A stretch of 64,000 nt of DNA from Macrosoma leucophasiata (taxonomy: Eukaryota; Arthropoda; Insecta; Lepidoptera; Hedylidae), in assembly GCA_036365455.1 (NCBI GenBank), contig JAWQUS010000007.1, positions 14,958,001 to 15,022,000 of the forward strand. The letters are read 5' to 3'. Position 1 is the stretch's first letter, and the number at the start of each line of letters is the position of its first letter. A program made the position numbers and the translations under genes. Below the pieces are notes generated by a model. The model made no database searches. It had not been told where the DNA came from and worked only from the letters and a program-made list of their open reading frames with translations. Below are positions 1 to 10,185 of this stretch, piece after piece.

Positions 1-7
1 ATAAAGA

Positions 8-630
8 ATCGCGATTCTATGTTTATGTAATTATAATATTAGTGTGCCAATTTTAAGAATAAGTAATCGAATTTATTTAAATAAATACATAATTATTTAC
101 AATAAATCTTTATTAATTAGTAACCATTCCATTGTTTTCTAAAAGTTTTTTTTTTTTCAAATATATTAAAAACAAAACGCATGCATTTACCTCTGCCTAC
201 CCCTTCGGGGATTACAGGCGTGAAGTTACATTTTAAAAACAAAACTTTTAATAAAAGATCCTAGATAGCTAGATTTCTTTAACTTGGAGTGTATTTCTTT
301 GTTTTGATTTGCCATCAAAATTAATCCTCAGCCAAAACTACATTACAAGAAGACATGGACACGTTGACCTCAAAGAATAAAAGAAGTTCACAAAAAGCTT
401 TGACGGTTACGGAAAAAGTAATGATCCGCAATGCCTACAAGTACATGAAAAACGACACTTCTGCGCTAAATAGTAGTTTTTTAAATAATAATTGAAACGA
501 AATGAATCGATTCGGAAATATTTCATTTCCATAAAGATTGATTTCGCAACGTCACTATTTAGCAGTTGTCATTACGTTGCAACACTGAAAATGTCAAATC
601 AGGCATCGAATGCGTAGGCGACAAATTGCT
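8..630 (+). repeat. Interspersed repeat family D, copy 1
   Basis: The same sequence recurs at 5385-5965 and 22883-23735. It starts around a GCGATT..ATGTTTATGTAATTATAAT block, passes a short coding-like stretch (about 350-480) and ends after CAACACTGAAAATGTCAA. The coding-like part reads [19 protein letters not shown] in this copy. Its upstream ATG, present in the other two copies, is ATT here. I cannot name the family. The recurring peptide could be the N-terminus of a lost transposase or a captured exon. Confidence 0.75.
179..232 (-). repeat. tRNA-type SINE (family B) 3' fragment inside family D
   Basis: The block around CCCCTTCGGGGATTACAGGC matches the 3' part of the SINE copies at 30897-31198, 37330-37605 and 41247-41370. 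It is flanked by the direct repeat AAAAACAAAAC (about 169-179 and 234-244), which looks like a target-site duplication and would make this a separate retrotransposition into the family D copy. Confidence 0.7.
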
Positions 631-1411
631 GCCTTTTTTAACACAACTTCTTTAAAAAGAGCAAATTTGTTTGGTTTACCCATTTCTGATATAAATTCGA
701 TTTTATGTCAAAAGGTAAATTATTTATTTCTGTGAGTGTGGTAATGGTAATGGGTGTAGTTATTAGCAAAAAAAAGTATTTTACATAATGTAATAATTAA
801 TTATTACACTAGATTACCAAGTTTAAATAGTATTATTTTCATAGATTTATTATGTACTTATTATTTTAATAAACTAGTATTATTCCCGCTAACTGAAGGT
901 TGGATGTAAAGAACTTAAATCCATGGCCGTAAAATAAATTATTTTAAAAAAAGTAGTTTATAGGGGTAGGCAAATTAACACATAAACACGTTCGCGGACA
1001 TCGCGGCTATAGTACCATTGATGTGTAATATCTTCATGTATAGTACTCAGTATATAAATATAATCTATGATAGTACTGATTCGATACTTTCACAAACACA
1101 CGACTGCTCGATATTTTCAAAGCTTTAAATGCCTGCTCAAGCCTGCGCCTACCCGTACCACTACTTTGAAGTTCAGTCTTTAATATCACCGTACAAACTT
1201 CCTCATCTTTAATTCTACTTAATCACTTAGATAAATAGCAATTTAATCCTATCAATTTGAAAATTAATAAGGTAAGGTAAGGTAAGAGATCCGCGGGAAA
1301 AGTAACGGATACAGATATACGGATACGGATATTCGAAGCATCACTAGTCGAGAATGATCTGAATCCACAGATATATCTTAACTGTTAAGTCTGTGTCTCT
1401 GAATCTGTGCT
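631..1411. other. No gene seen; AT-rich spacer
   Basis: No supportable gene on either strand. A short (GGTAA)n run sits at about 1268-1287, and ATACGGATAC-like short repeats follow at 1300-1340. Confidence 0.5.
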
Positions 1412-1990
1412 AGGGATGGACATTAAAAAAAAAACATCAGTGTTTTTTCGATGAAATGCATCGGAAAGTGGCATCGATGTAATATCGATATATCAGAAAA
1501 TACATCGATGTTTTCCATACATCGATTTATTTTTATAATTAGGTTAATATATTTCATGCAGGTAATTAGGTATGTGGTTTTAAAAATGAAGAAATAGGCA
1601 ATTAATTTAAAAAGGTTTTCTTACACTAAGGTTCGGTTGCACCAAAATATATGTTAATTTTTTTTAGTAAAAAATAGTAACTTTATCAAATTATAGTAAG
1701 TAAGTTTTTTACATTATCAATAACTTCAACAAATGTTTTGGTGCAACCGAACCTTAGTCTAATAAAGCCTTTTTTAATCGATTCTGGAGTTCTCGGTGCT
1801 CTCGTTCTCGACCACAGATGCACCAGATTCACAGATTGGCACAGATTAGGGGCACTTAAGGGTGCACGATATACATCGATGTTTTATAAACAGTCGATGT
1901 ATATTATCGACACATCGAATCGAACCGATTTTTAATTCATCAACATCGTTTTTTTTTTTTAATACATCGAATCGTTGAAGCAACTTTAGG
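1412..1990. repeat. ATCGAT-rich repeat block split by a MITE
   Basis: Both halves (1412-1540 and 1865-1975) are dense in CATCGATG and ATCGAT words, and a 136-bp MITE sits between them. This looks like one decayed element with self-complementary content. Its boundaries are not clear. Confidence 0.4.
1624..1759. mobile_element. TA-flanked inverted-repeat MITE (Tc1/mariner type)
   Basis: The two ends are inverted repeats built on ACTAAGGTTCGGTTGCACCA. TA dinucleotides flank both sides (1622-1623 and 1760-1761), as in Tc1/mariner insertions. It has no coding capacity. A diverged relative lies at 62100-62188. Confidence 0.85.
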
Positions 1991-2336
1991 TTAGCTAGGT
2001 TTGAATACCTCAATACCTATTCATTATTATTGAAAGGTTTTTTAGTAAATATAATCACTCAGTTCACGGTTTATAAATGTTTTTTTTTCTCTTACTAAGT
2101 TTACACGCTTTTATCATCAAATTGGCACACGGACGGTCTGATTTTCGTTCATTATTTTTTTAAATATTTATACATGTCATGGCGTGGTACAGGGTATTAG
2201 GGTTGTTGAGGAAGAGGAGGAGCAAGAGGAATTGTGATGCGCCAATTTAGAGGATGCGGATGAGGAAGAGGATATTTTTATGAGGAAGAGGATGAGGAAG
2301 AGGAAGCAGATGACATAATAATAATAGCAACTCTTG

Positions 2337-2682
2337 AAACGTCCTACTGCTGGGCACTGGGCACGAGTCTCTCCCCTCAAGAAGGGGAGGTCTGGAGCTT
2401 TCTCCACCACGCTGCTTCAATGCGGGTTGGTGGAGTTACTTGCAAGGGTTAGTGGCCAACCCGCTGTCGGATGTTTTCAAACCGCCCATAAAGCCTCCGA
2501 CAAGGTTTAACGACTGATAACTGTCGATAGCAACCGGGACCATCAGCGTCCTGTTCTCCGAAGCACGAAAATTCGCATTTTAATTTGCCACTAGTGGTCA
2601 CCCGTCACACACCCAACCTCACCCGTATCGCTTAATCGAGTAGATCGCTTGCGTTCTACACCAGCCGGGAGGCCTTGTGCGC
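2337..2682 (-). repeat. 5S rRNA-derived SINE, copy 1
   Basis: Same family as 27466-27817 and 62189-62541. On the minus strand it starts near the CCGGCTGGTGTAGA-type head, has a 5S-like GGTGACC box region, and ends in a tail containing CAGCAGTAGGACG. The copy is diverged. It has no coding capacity. Confidence 0.7.
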
Positions 2683-2789
2683 TACAGAAAGATGAGAAGA
2701 GGATGATACGAAGATATAAATACTAGAGGACCCAACCTAAAATCCGCTATCCTGTCTCTATCTACTTAACTAAGTATATATATACAAAA

Positions 2790-2834
2790 AAAAGAGCATT
2801 TTGTAGTGGTTGGTCCACTACAAAATGCTCTTTT
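2790..2834. other. Perfect 20-bp hairpin
   Basis: AAAAGAGCATTTTGTAGTGG is followed by a 5-nt loop (TTGGT) and its exact reverse complement. It lies between the SINE and the LINE inside the hAT-like composite. A perfect stem with so short a loop suggests a recent inverted duplication rather than an evolved RNA gene. Confidence 0.8.
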
Positions 2835-2891
2835 GATTATTTTTACTATGTAAACCATTCTCAAAACACATACGATAAAGAATCATCAAAA

Positions 2892-4249
2892 TTGGTCCAG
2901 CAGTTAAGGACGAGTTCAGTGACATATCTACACAACGACATTGCTAAGGCCTTTGACCGGGTCTGGCATAGGGCACTTCTCGCGAAACTTCCATCCTACG
3001 GTCTTCCCGAGAGGCTATGCAACTGGATAGCCAGCTTTCTGTCTGAGTGTTATATACAAGTCTTAGGGCGAGATTCATAGACCGCACTACGACTTTACTT
3101 TCGAGCAAAGTACGCTTCGAACTGTCAAAACCCATAAATTTCTGACAGTTCTAAGTATACTTTGCTCAAAGTAAAGTCGTAGTGCGGTTTGTGAATCTCA
3201 CCATTAGTTGACTGTCAGCGCTCAGACAGACTACCTTTCAACGCTGGTGTGCCGCAAGGCTCTGTGCTATCTCCCACGCTTTTTCTTCTGCACATCAATG
3301 AAATGTTGGAGCAAAACTCCAATTTTCATTGCTAGACCGATGATAGTACGGGATATGCACACTACACTAGCCGTGCAAATGCCTCGCGGACACTTATCGA
3401 GGAAAGAAGGACTAGACTTGTGTCTGAAATCGAGCACTCTCTGGACGGGTCTCGGATTGGGGTTGACTTAATTTAATGCAGTTCAACCCCTTGAGGACAC
3501 AAGTCTGCACGTTCACCGCTAAAAAAACGAGATGCATTGTAGCACCACAGTTCCAAGGCATTCCGATCGCCGTTGGTAAGAGAATCTGTATCCTGGGCGT
3601 TGACATATCGAACGAAGTGCAATTCGGGAGTCACATTGAGTGTAAGACCAAGTTGGCATCCAAAAAGCTAGGGGTGCTTAACAAAGCCATTCAGTATTCA
3701 CTTTCACTTCGGGGCAGCTACTACTACTCATACTCATTTTTGGGCGGGAGCCCCCAAATACTAGCTTGGTCCACTTGACTCCCTACAAAAACGCGCCGTT
3801 CGTATTGTTAACGATTCAGGACTTACTGACAGGCTCGAACATCTGAGCCTACGCAGAGACATTGGAAATATGTGCGTGTTGTACCGTCTCTACAATGGTG
3901 AGTGCTCTGTTGAACTGTTTGACATGGTGCTACCATCTATTTTCCTACACCGTACTACCCGCCGAAGAGAGAAGTTCCACCCACACCGACTGGACACCTG
4001 GCAGTGCTCAACGGTGCGGTTTTCACGTTCGTTCTTGCCCAGAACGTGTAAATTGTGGAACGAACTTCCTTCTGAGGTGTTCCCTAGGTGCTACATTAAA
4101 AGGTTCTTCAAAAATGACGTCAAAGGAGTCCTTCAGGGCTGGCAGCGCGTTGGCAACTTCCCTGGTGTTGCAAATGTTCATAGGCGACGGTGACCACTTT
4201 CCATCAAGTGGCCCGTCTGCTTGTCTGTCAACCTACAGACATAAAAAAA
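2892..4249 (+). pseudogene. Jockey-type LINE 3' part, degenerate reverse transcriptase ORF
   Basis: Frame by frame, pieces of a non-LTR reverse transcriptase can be read. They include NDIAKAFDRVWHRALLAKLP (RT palm, about 2940-3000), a GVPQGSVLSPTLFLLHINEM-like stretch near 3245-3305 and a YADDS-like stretch at about 3340. The C-terminal region (3790-4190) carries RIVNDSG, CVLYRLYNGECS and FSRSFLPRTCKLWNELP. Several frameshifts separate the pieces and a 138-bp MITE interrupts the RT core. The 3' UTR ends in an A-run at 4243-4252. The order and the C-terminal motifs fit Jockey-clade LINEs. It is 5'-truncated and dead. A second fragment of the same family is at 31270-31525. Confidence 0.85.
3066..3203. 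mobile_element. Foldback MITE with TTA target duplication
   Basis: Long inverted arms (GGGCGAGATTC...CCGCACTACGACTTTAC and its complement) enclose a short centre. Comparison with the uninterrupted LINE copy at 31485-31505 shows the empty site CTTAGTTGAC, so the element sits between duplicated TTA triplets (3063-3065 and 3204-3206). A 3-bp TTA/TWA TSD suggests PIF/Harbinger affinity. Related fragments occur near 46445-46505 and 60340-60390. Confidence 0.85.
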
Positions 4250-4918
4250 AAACACGCATTGGTGTGCAAAAAGATGAGTGAATGACACAATTTCATTTAG
4301 GAATTGAAATGAAAATAAGAATGCAGTCTTTATTTCTTTCTTAATTAGGTATTTAAGTCGAATTTTATTCAATAAAATAAAAGAATTGAATACTATTAAT
4401 CGAAATTTATTTAAACAGGGAGGTTAATTTTTATAAAAAAAATATTTGGACGCTGTTTCCCCAACAACCGGTTTTATAGCTCATCATATACCAATACAGC
4501 ATTGCTAAAAAGTCGTTTGCTGGTACATTTGAAGGAAGAGAAGATAGATATTGTAAAGATACAGTTCTGTTAAGCCCCGAATATTTCGATTTTTTAAGTT
4601 GAGTACGCGTATAAACAAAATAATGTATGTCAATAAAATTAAAACAAACAATCAAGGAACAGCGCCGGTGGCGGGTGGGAAGGTTTCGCTCGCCTGTTCG
4701 GCCTGGCACCGTGCTGCGGCGTGTGCGTTGCCATCGATACGCGACGCGCATGCGCAACAAAATTCCTCATAAATTCCTCTTAAATTTTGAGGAAGCGGTA
4801 GCGGAAGAGGATTTTTTTATTTTAATTTTTGAGGATGCGGAAACGGTTGAGGATCCCAAAATATAACGGAACTTCCTCATTAAGAGGCAGTGGAATCCTC
4901 AGCAACCCTACAGGGTAT

Positions 4919-5384
4919 GATAAATAACATCTTGAAACTATTGTAGTTAAAGTTATATACTATTAAACTTTGATTAAATTAATTTTATGTTTGCGACATA
5001 ATACGACGGGAAGACTCTGTGTCTATGGTCTTGAATAAATGTTGTGTAAAAAGCACTCCTGTTGTCTCGGTCCATGGTCCCTTTAATTAAATTTATTCTA
5101 GAACCTTTATAAATCAGTCCGTATAAATTAATATAATTATGAGAAAACATTAGTTTGTAAGAAAGAGCCATTCCTGTAGTGTGATGTAAAATCATTCGAA
5201 TGATTTTTATTATTCGAACGGCTCTTTCATACAGTCGAATAATTCAAATACCTGCATATCTAAAAAATCATTCGAACTATTCATTCGCATTCGTCTATCA
5301 CTAATCGATACTACTCAAGTATCGATACAACAGAGACCAATACTTTGTACGGAACCAGCCAAAGAGAATATAACTACTATATTC
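4919..5384. other. No gene seen
   Basis: AT-rich spacer with several ATTCGAA words (5195-5290) and a short ATCGATACTACTCAAGTATCGAT palindrome region near 5305-5330. Nothing coding was recognised. Confidence 0.4.
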
Positions 5385-5965
5385 CGACTTTTAATCGCGA
5401 TTTTATGTTTATGTAATTATACATTGGTGTGCCAGTTTTAAGAATTATTGATGGATTTTATTGAAAAAATACATTATTATTCACAATAATTATTTATTAA
5501 TTCGTAACCATTTCAATATTTCATTAAAAGTTAATGTTTTATTTCAATTATATTAAAAACTTATATTAAAAGAGCCTATATAGCTAGTTTTCTTTAACTA
5601 TAAGTGTATTTATTTGTTTCGGTTTTCCATCAAAATGAATCCTCAGCCAAGTACAAAAAGACGTACAACACATTGCCCCCAACGAAAAAAAAAACCTTTA
5701 CGAAAAGCTTTGACGGTTACTGAAAAAGTGATGATCTGCAACGCCTACAAATACATGAAAAACTAAACTACTGCTAAAAAGTAGTTGTTTATATAATACT
5801 ATAAACGAAATGAGTCGATTCGGAAATATTTCATTTTCGTATCGATTAATTTCGCAACGTCACTATTTAACCGTGTTGCATGCAACACTGAAAATGTCAA
5901 TCAGTCAATAGTCATCGAAACCAGGAATCGAATTAAAATTCCGTGTTCCGTTCCGAGCCTTCCGA
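5385..5965 (+). repeat. Interspersed repeat family D, copy 2
   Basis: Aligns by eye with 8-630 and 22883-23735 over most of its length. The small reading frame opens with ATG at 5636 (MNPQPST), runs through an A-rich Lys/Arg segment and continues as ALTVTEKVMICNAYKYMKN before a stop at about 5766. It ends by GAATCGAATTAAAATTCC. Confidence 0.75.
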
Positions 5966-6312
5966 GCAAATTCCGAGTATAGGCTTTCTAGAACTAAGAT
6001 TTTGTTTATCTTTTATTTTGCTCTTTGGTGGTTGGTTCAATTCTTTCTATTTTCTATTCTGGATTCTGGTCTAGCCTTCAGTCCTGCACTGTAGGCTGTG
6101 TTCAGATCATATTATAGATCATACCACTGAACAATTTACTCATTTTACTCTCGAGGAGGATCACACCACTGTTCATAGTTCCATTACAATATAACAATAT
6201 TCTTTGCTATTGTGAGTGTGGAGAATTTGGAATACGATTGCAGAAAAAGTTCAATAAAAAGTGATTCAAATTCAGATTCAAAAAGAAGTGGTTGGCTGGT
6301 TGCGATTGAATC
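5966..6312 (+). promoter_or_regulatory. Presumed promoter/5' UTR of CWC15
   Basis: The last repeat-free stretch before the CWC15 start codon. No clear TATA box or initiator could be assigned, so a housekeeping TATA-less promoter is only inferred. Confidence 0.3.
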
Positions 6313-8155
6313 ATGACAACAGCAGCAAGACCTACTTTTGACCCCGCTAGAGGTGGTCAGGGCCGAGGAGAAAAGGATTTAAGTGCTATATCACGACAGT
6401 ATTCTAGCAGAGATTTGCCTGGTCACACAAAATTGAAATACAGGTACCCATTCACCAAATTTCTTAGAATTGACGTGCCTATGAGATATTTTGTTCAAAA
6501 TTACTTGACTAGTACATATTTCATTTAAATTTTCAGGGAACAAGGACAAGGCACCACAGATGAACTGCGAACCCGTGATTTCCGCAAAGAACTTGATGAA
6601 AGAGAAAAGGAAGTGAAAGGGCCCACCACAAGAAGACAAACTGAGCCTCCAGTTAAACGGTTAAAGGTGGACCAAGTACCAGCCGCAAGTTTAGATGCAG
6701 ATGATCCTTTGGAAGGTGATTCATCAGATTCTGATGATTCTGATGATGACACTGCAGCACTGTTGGCTGAATTGAATAAAATTAAAAAAGAACGAGCAAT
6801 TGAACAGGCAAAGAAGGTATTGTTTTGCTTGTGATTAATTCATTTGGTGTACAAATCAATATTATTATACAATGTGTAACAGGAATGAATGTACAACTCG
6901 AAATAGTTCAGAATTGATAACCAAATCAGTTTTAAACATTTTTGATATAGGTAATATTTTGTCTCAAAGTTAATTTAAATTAAGGAAATTATGGTCATCC
7001 ATTTGGTAAACAGTCAATATAAACAAAAATGAGAATAACATCTATCCAAAATAAAATGCTAGTCTCTACAAGTTTATTTGAACTCGTTGAGACAATGCTT
7101 TTTACTATAAATAATAATTTAAAAAATAAAATAGTGGAAAAAAAAATAATCTTATTACTAGCGAGTGTTAAATAAGGGTATGCAAGTTACGCTACATCAC
7201 TTTTTTTCGCTTCGTGTTTTATGTGTGGCAGTAGAGGTAGGGTAAGTATGCATAGGATGTGCATACTGTTCTAACAAATTGAGAACAATTTATTTCTTAA
7301 ATAGTGTGCATTATTCCTGTTACATGTTGTATTATAACTATCATATAATTATATAATTTTTCATAATTTCCAGCTATTTAAACTGTTCACCATGTGTAGG
7401 TAGGGTCTTTTTTTATTTACATTATATGCATTTAAAATGTGTGCCAATAGATTGATGATGAGGGATGAATGAGAGCAATGAATGAATTACAAATGGTGGT
7501 TATGGCACATTGCATATGTGTTGTGCAATATGCTAATCATTGTATATTAATATTAATTCCTTAGCCTTTCATAATCTTTTGTAAGTGTTTGTGACATTAT
7601 AGTCATTCATTGCCTTGATATGATATTTTGGAAGAGAAACCATCCATTAAATTAATCCAAAACATTTATCTCTGTCTGGGATCATATTCACTAGGATATG
7701 GTCCTGGACAGAGAACTATACTACTACAATAGTCCTTGCTATGCAGTTGTGTAATACAATTACATTAAATTTAATTTTTGTGTTTAACAGGAAGCTGAGA
7801 GAAAACAAGAGGAGGAAAGAATACGAATGGAAAATATTTTATCGGGCAATCCATTATTAAATTATTCAGCAGCTGGACAAAAAAATGATTTAAAGGTATA
7901 CACTTTGTATAAATTTAATGATTAATGATATTTCTTTATTAGGTATGTAACTTTAAGGTACAGATAAAATATTTTTTTTTTGCAGTGTACATTTCATTGA
8001 TATATTATTTTTTTCAGGTTAAAAGAAGATGGGATGATGATGTGGTCTTCAAAAATTGTGCTCGATCAGAACCAGAAAAGAAACCAAATACATTTATTAA
8101 TGATTCTTTACGATCTGAGTTTCATAAGAAGTTCATGGAGAAATATGTGAAATGA
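6313..8155 (+). CDS. Cwc15: Spliceosome-associated protein CWC15 homologue (4 exons)
   Basis: Exons 6313-6443, 6537-6816, 7791-7895 and 8018-8155 join with GT-AG introns in consistent phase to give 217 aa, close to the roughly 230 aa usual for CWC15. The N-terminus [20 protein letters not shown] with [16 protein letters not shown] is the conserved family signature. A middle acidic Asp/Ser run (about residues 95-110) precedes a helical [23 protein letters not shown] segment. The C-terminus [12 protein letters not shown]...[11 protein letters not shown] is also conserved and ends with the stop at 8153. CWC15 is a nuclear component of the Prp19/CDC5L-associated spliceosome and acts in pre-mRNA splicing. 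Intron 2 carries a 460-bp MITE. All exons are intact and I see no sign of decay. Confidence 0.96.
6870..7329. mobile_element. TA-flanked MITE (family G), copy in CWC15 intron 2
   Basis: Starts CAATGTGTAACAGGAAT and ends with the inverted ATTCCTGTTACATGTTG, with TA on both sides. A second, nested copy spans 9099-16577 and shares the internal sequence (for example TCTTATTACTAGCGAGT and GGTAGGGTAAGTATGC). No ORF. Classified as Tc1/mariner-like from the TA duplication only. Confidence 0.8.
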
Positions 8156-8246
8156 TTGAAAAATATGATGACTATGATTCATGTGTTCAATATGTAATTT
8201 TTCTTTCACACTGGTTCTAAATTGCTTTTGAAAAATAGAACCTTTT

Positions 8247-8385
8247 TTATGTAATGGAAGGTAAAGGTAAACAAGCATACAGTTCACATTAATGTTAAGT
8301 GATGACTGCAGCCTATAGACCATATTACCCACAGAAAGACCAGGGTCAAAATGCTGATGCGTTACACCACTCCTGAGGCCTACAT
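8247..8385. repeat. Interspersed repeat family C, fragment
   Basis: Contains GTTCACATTAATGTTAAGTGATGACTG-like sequence, the GCAGCCTATAGA block, then GATGCGTTAC-ACCACTCCTGAGG, all shared with many copies in the window (e.g. 20590-20880 and 51080-51330). It lies just downstream of the CWC15 stop and may form part of its 3' UTR. Confidence 0.7.
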
Positions 8386-8892
8386 TACTCCCTATTTATA
8401 ATATTGTATTTCTAAATTTAGATGTATTATTAAGATAGTAAATTACATTAAAGGCTACACATTGAACTTTCATCCTCAATTTTTACTAATGAATTCATGT
8501 TCACTGTTAGGCTCCGAGTGCACTAGGCTGCCTGGCTGCGACCGCTGCGAGCTTGCGCACTAAGCCCCTATGCACACTAGACAGCCGGGGTGCGGCAGTT
8601 CTAAAACTTTGCTGGTAGAAAGTAGTAGTGTGGTCTGTGAATGGTCCCTTAGTGCGCGGGCTTTCATACATAGTCATATGTGCGGTTGTCGCAGTTAGGC
8701 TACCTACTGTGGGACCATAATTATAAAAAGTTACTTAGATACTTGTGATTCTTCAGTTATTTAATCAATTATTCAATTATTTATCTTTATTTTTCAATTA
8801 TAAATCTTTAGGCAGATACTTGACAATGTTGTTTTCAAAAGCATTTAAAGTTTAAAATTTTAATTAAGTACATGTTTTTCTTAATTTTAAGT
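8386..8892. other. Spacer with a GC-rich repeat-like island
   Basis: 8510-8715 is locally GC-rich, with CACTAGGCTGCCTGGCTGCGACCG and CACACTAGACAGCCGGGG words that look like imperfect inverted repeats. It is probably an unclassified MITE. The rest is AT-rich with no gene. Confidence 0.35.
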
Positions 8893-9090
8893 TAAACTGC
8901 CTCGGTAGCCTAGTGGTAGCAGGCCACTACTTCTACGCTGAGGTCCTAGGTTCGATTTCTACGTGGAGGGTTATCAGAGATAATGGTGTAAAGTCCTTTA
9001 TCTCTGGTTCTATTGGGATTTTTCCATTTTCTGGAAATTTCCCAGTACCTCGAAGTTTGGCAATGTGCCCGGAGATATCATGTTTGGGTT
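8893..9090 (+). repeat. tRNA-derived SINE (family B)
   Basis: The head CTGCCTCGGTAGCCTAGTGG followed by GGTTCGATTTC supplies A-box and B-box promoter words of a tRNA-like RNA polymerase III head. The body (TATCTCTGGTTCTATTGGGA, TTCTGGAAATTTCCCAGTACC) is shared with copies at 30897-31198 and 37330-37605. This copy is 3'-truncated where MITE G starts. Confidence 0.8.
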
Positions 9091-9296
9091 AAAATATACA
9101 CTGTGTAACAACATTAAATGTACAACCCGAAACTAATTTGTTCAGAATCGATAACTGAATCGATTTAAGGCATTTTTAATGTAGGTAATATTTTATCCCA
9201 GAATTAATTAGAATTATGTAAATAATTTAAATAATTATGGACATTATGGTCACCCATTTGGTGCACAGTCAATACAAACGAAAATGAGATTAACGT

Positions 9297-9992
9297 TGTA
9301 GCAGCCACTAACAGTAGAAACGGTGACGAAATAGTTCCTAAAAGAACTGTTTCAGTACAGCACGCATTGACGCACAAGAGACAGGAAAGTTCTTAAAAGA
9401 ACTATATGCTGTACAGATGACGTTCGACAGAGACAGGATGGTAGCTCTGAAAAGAGCTGTTAGAGCTCTTCATCTGCAACCACGCTCTAACATCTTCAGT
9501 CTTCGACGTCTCCACTTCAATACTCACCGCACGACTTCAGATCCAGCTTGAACTCATAGCCACATCAGTCTCCGCTTCAGTCTACATCTTCGGCACGCGT
9601 CGTCAGCCGGCGAGCTCCCGCGACGCGTGCGTTCATCTTGCGAGCCCCGAGCGAAAGAGCGAGTCAGCGAGCGCCGCACATACTTATACTGGCGACTGGC
9701 GCATGCGCACTGGAGTTCACCGAACTTCGAACGTATCGCGCATGCGCGCATTGCTCCCGCGCTGACCTTGACCGATAAATCGACACGTGCCGGAAAAGAG
9801 ACAGAAATTGAGATAGCATTATCAATTATCTAAAATCCTATTGGTTGTTAATTATTTATCTGTTATTTTATTGGTTTTTCTAATTTTCCTTTTTTGTATA
9901 AATTGTGCTGTTTTTTGTGTAAAAATATATTCTACTACAACCTTCTGAAGAGTTTCATTATACTCAAGAACGAACACAAGTAGTCTTCAACA
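9297..9992 (+). repeat. 5' LTR of Gypsy element
   Basis: Begins TG and ends CA. A TATA-like TGTATAAATT lies at about 9895-9904. Two copies of the palindrome GCGCATGCGC (9699-9708 and 9738-9747) sit upstream of it in a GC-rich U3-like segment. Matches the 3' LTR at an offset of 4949. Confidence 0.93.
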
Positions 9993-9993
9993 G

Positions 9994-10011
9994 TGGTGAC
10001 CCCGACGTGAT
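9994..10011 (+). other. Candidate tRNA primer-binding site
   Basis: TGGTGACCCCGACGTGAT begins two bases after the 5' LTR. TGG is the expected complement of a tRNA CCA end. The priming tRNA was not identified. Confidence 0.75.
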
Positions 10012-10185
10012 ACCAAGGAGGATCTAAAGAAAACCAGGCAAATCCCTGCCAGCCTGCCCAGCGACCTGCACACGTCAAACAAGGCGAAGCTCTGCCCGGC
10101 TGTACAGCGACTTACTGCATACAGCCTGCAAAGAAAAAAAAGGAAGGCGAATCCCTGTCCGGCTGCCCATCCACACAACACCGTC

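Larger units (their letters stand above)
2198..4910. mobile_element. hAT-like composite element with 8-bp TSD
   Basis: The flanks carry a perfect 8-bp duplication CAGGGTAT (2190-2197 and 4911-4918). The ends are inverted: TAGGGTTGTTGAGG on the left, CCTCAGCAACCCTA on the right. Both subterminal zones are rich in GAGGAAGAGGAT / GAGGATGCGG repeats (2209-2310 and 4787-4860), which resembles the subterminal repeats of hAT elements. An 8-bp TSD is the hAT hallmark. The interior carries no recognisable hAT transposase. It holds a 5S-type SINE, a perfect hairpin and a dead Jockey LINE, so the present size comes from nested insertions. Confidence 0.75.

Noticed and set aside
2177..2410. 77-codon minus-strand frame
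   Set aside because: Ser/Leu-rich translation of the purine-rich hAT subterminal repeats and SINE edge.
4431..4866. Frames of 79 and 109 codons as a hAT transposase remnant
   Set aside because: No zinc-finger BED or hAT dimerisation motif can be seen; too little to support.
9554..9833. Open frames inside the LTRs (repeated at 14503-14782)
   Set aside because: Both strands are open by GC content and both lie in the LTR U3-like region; no motif.
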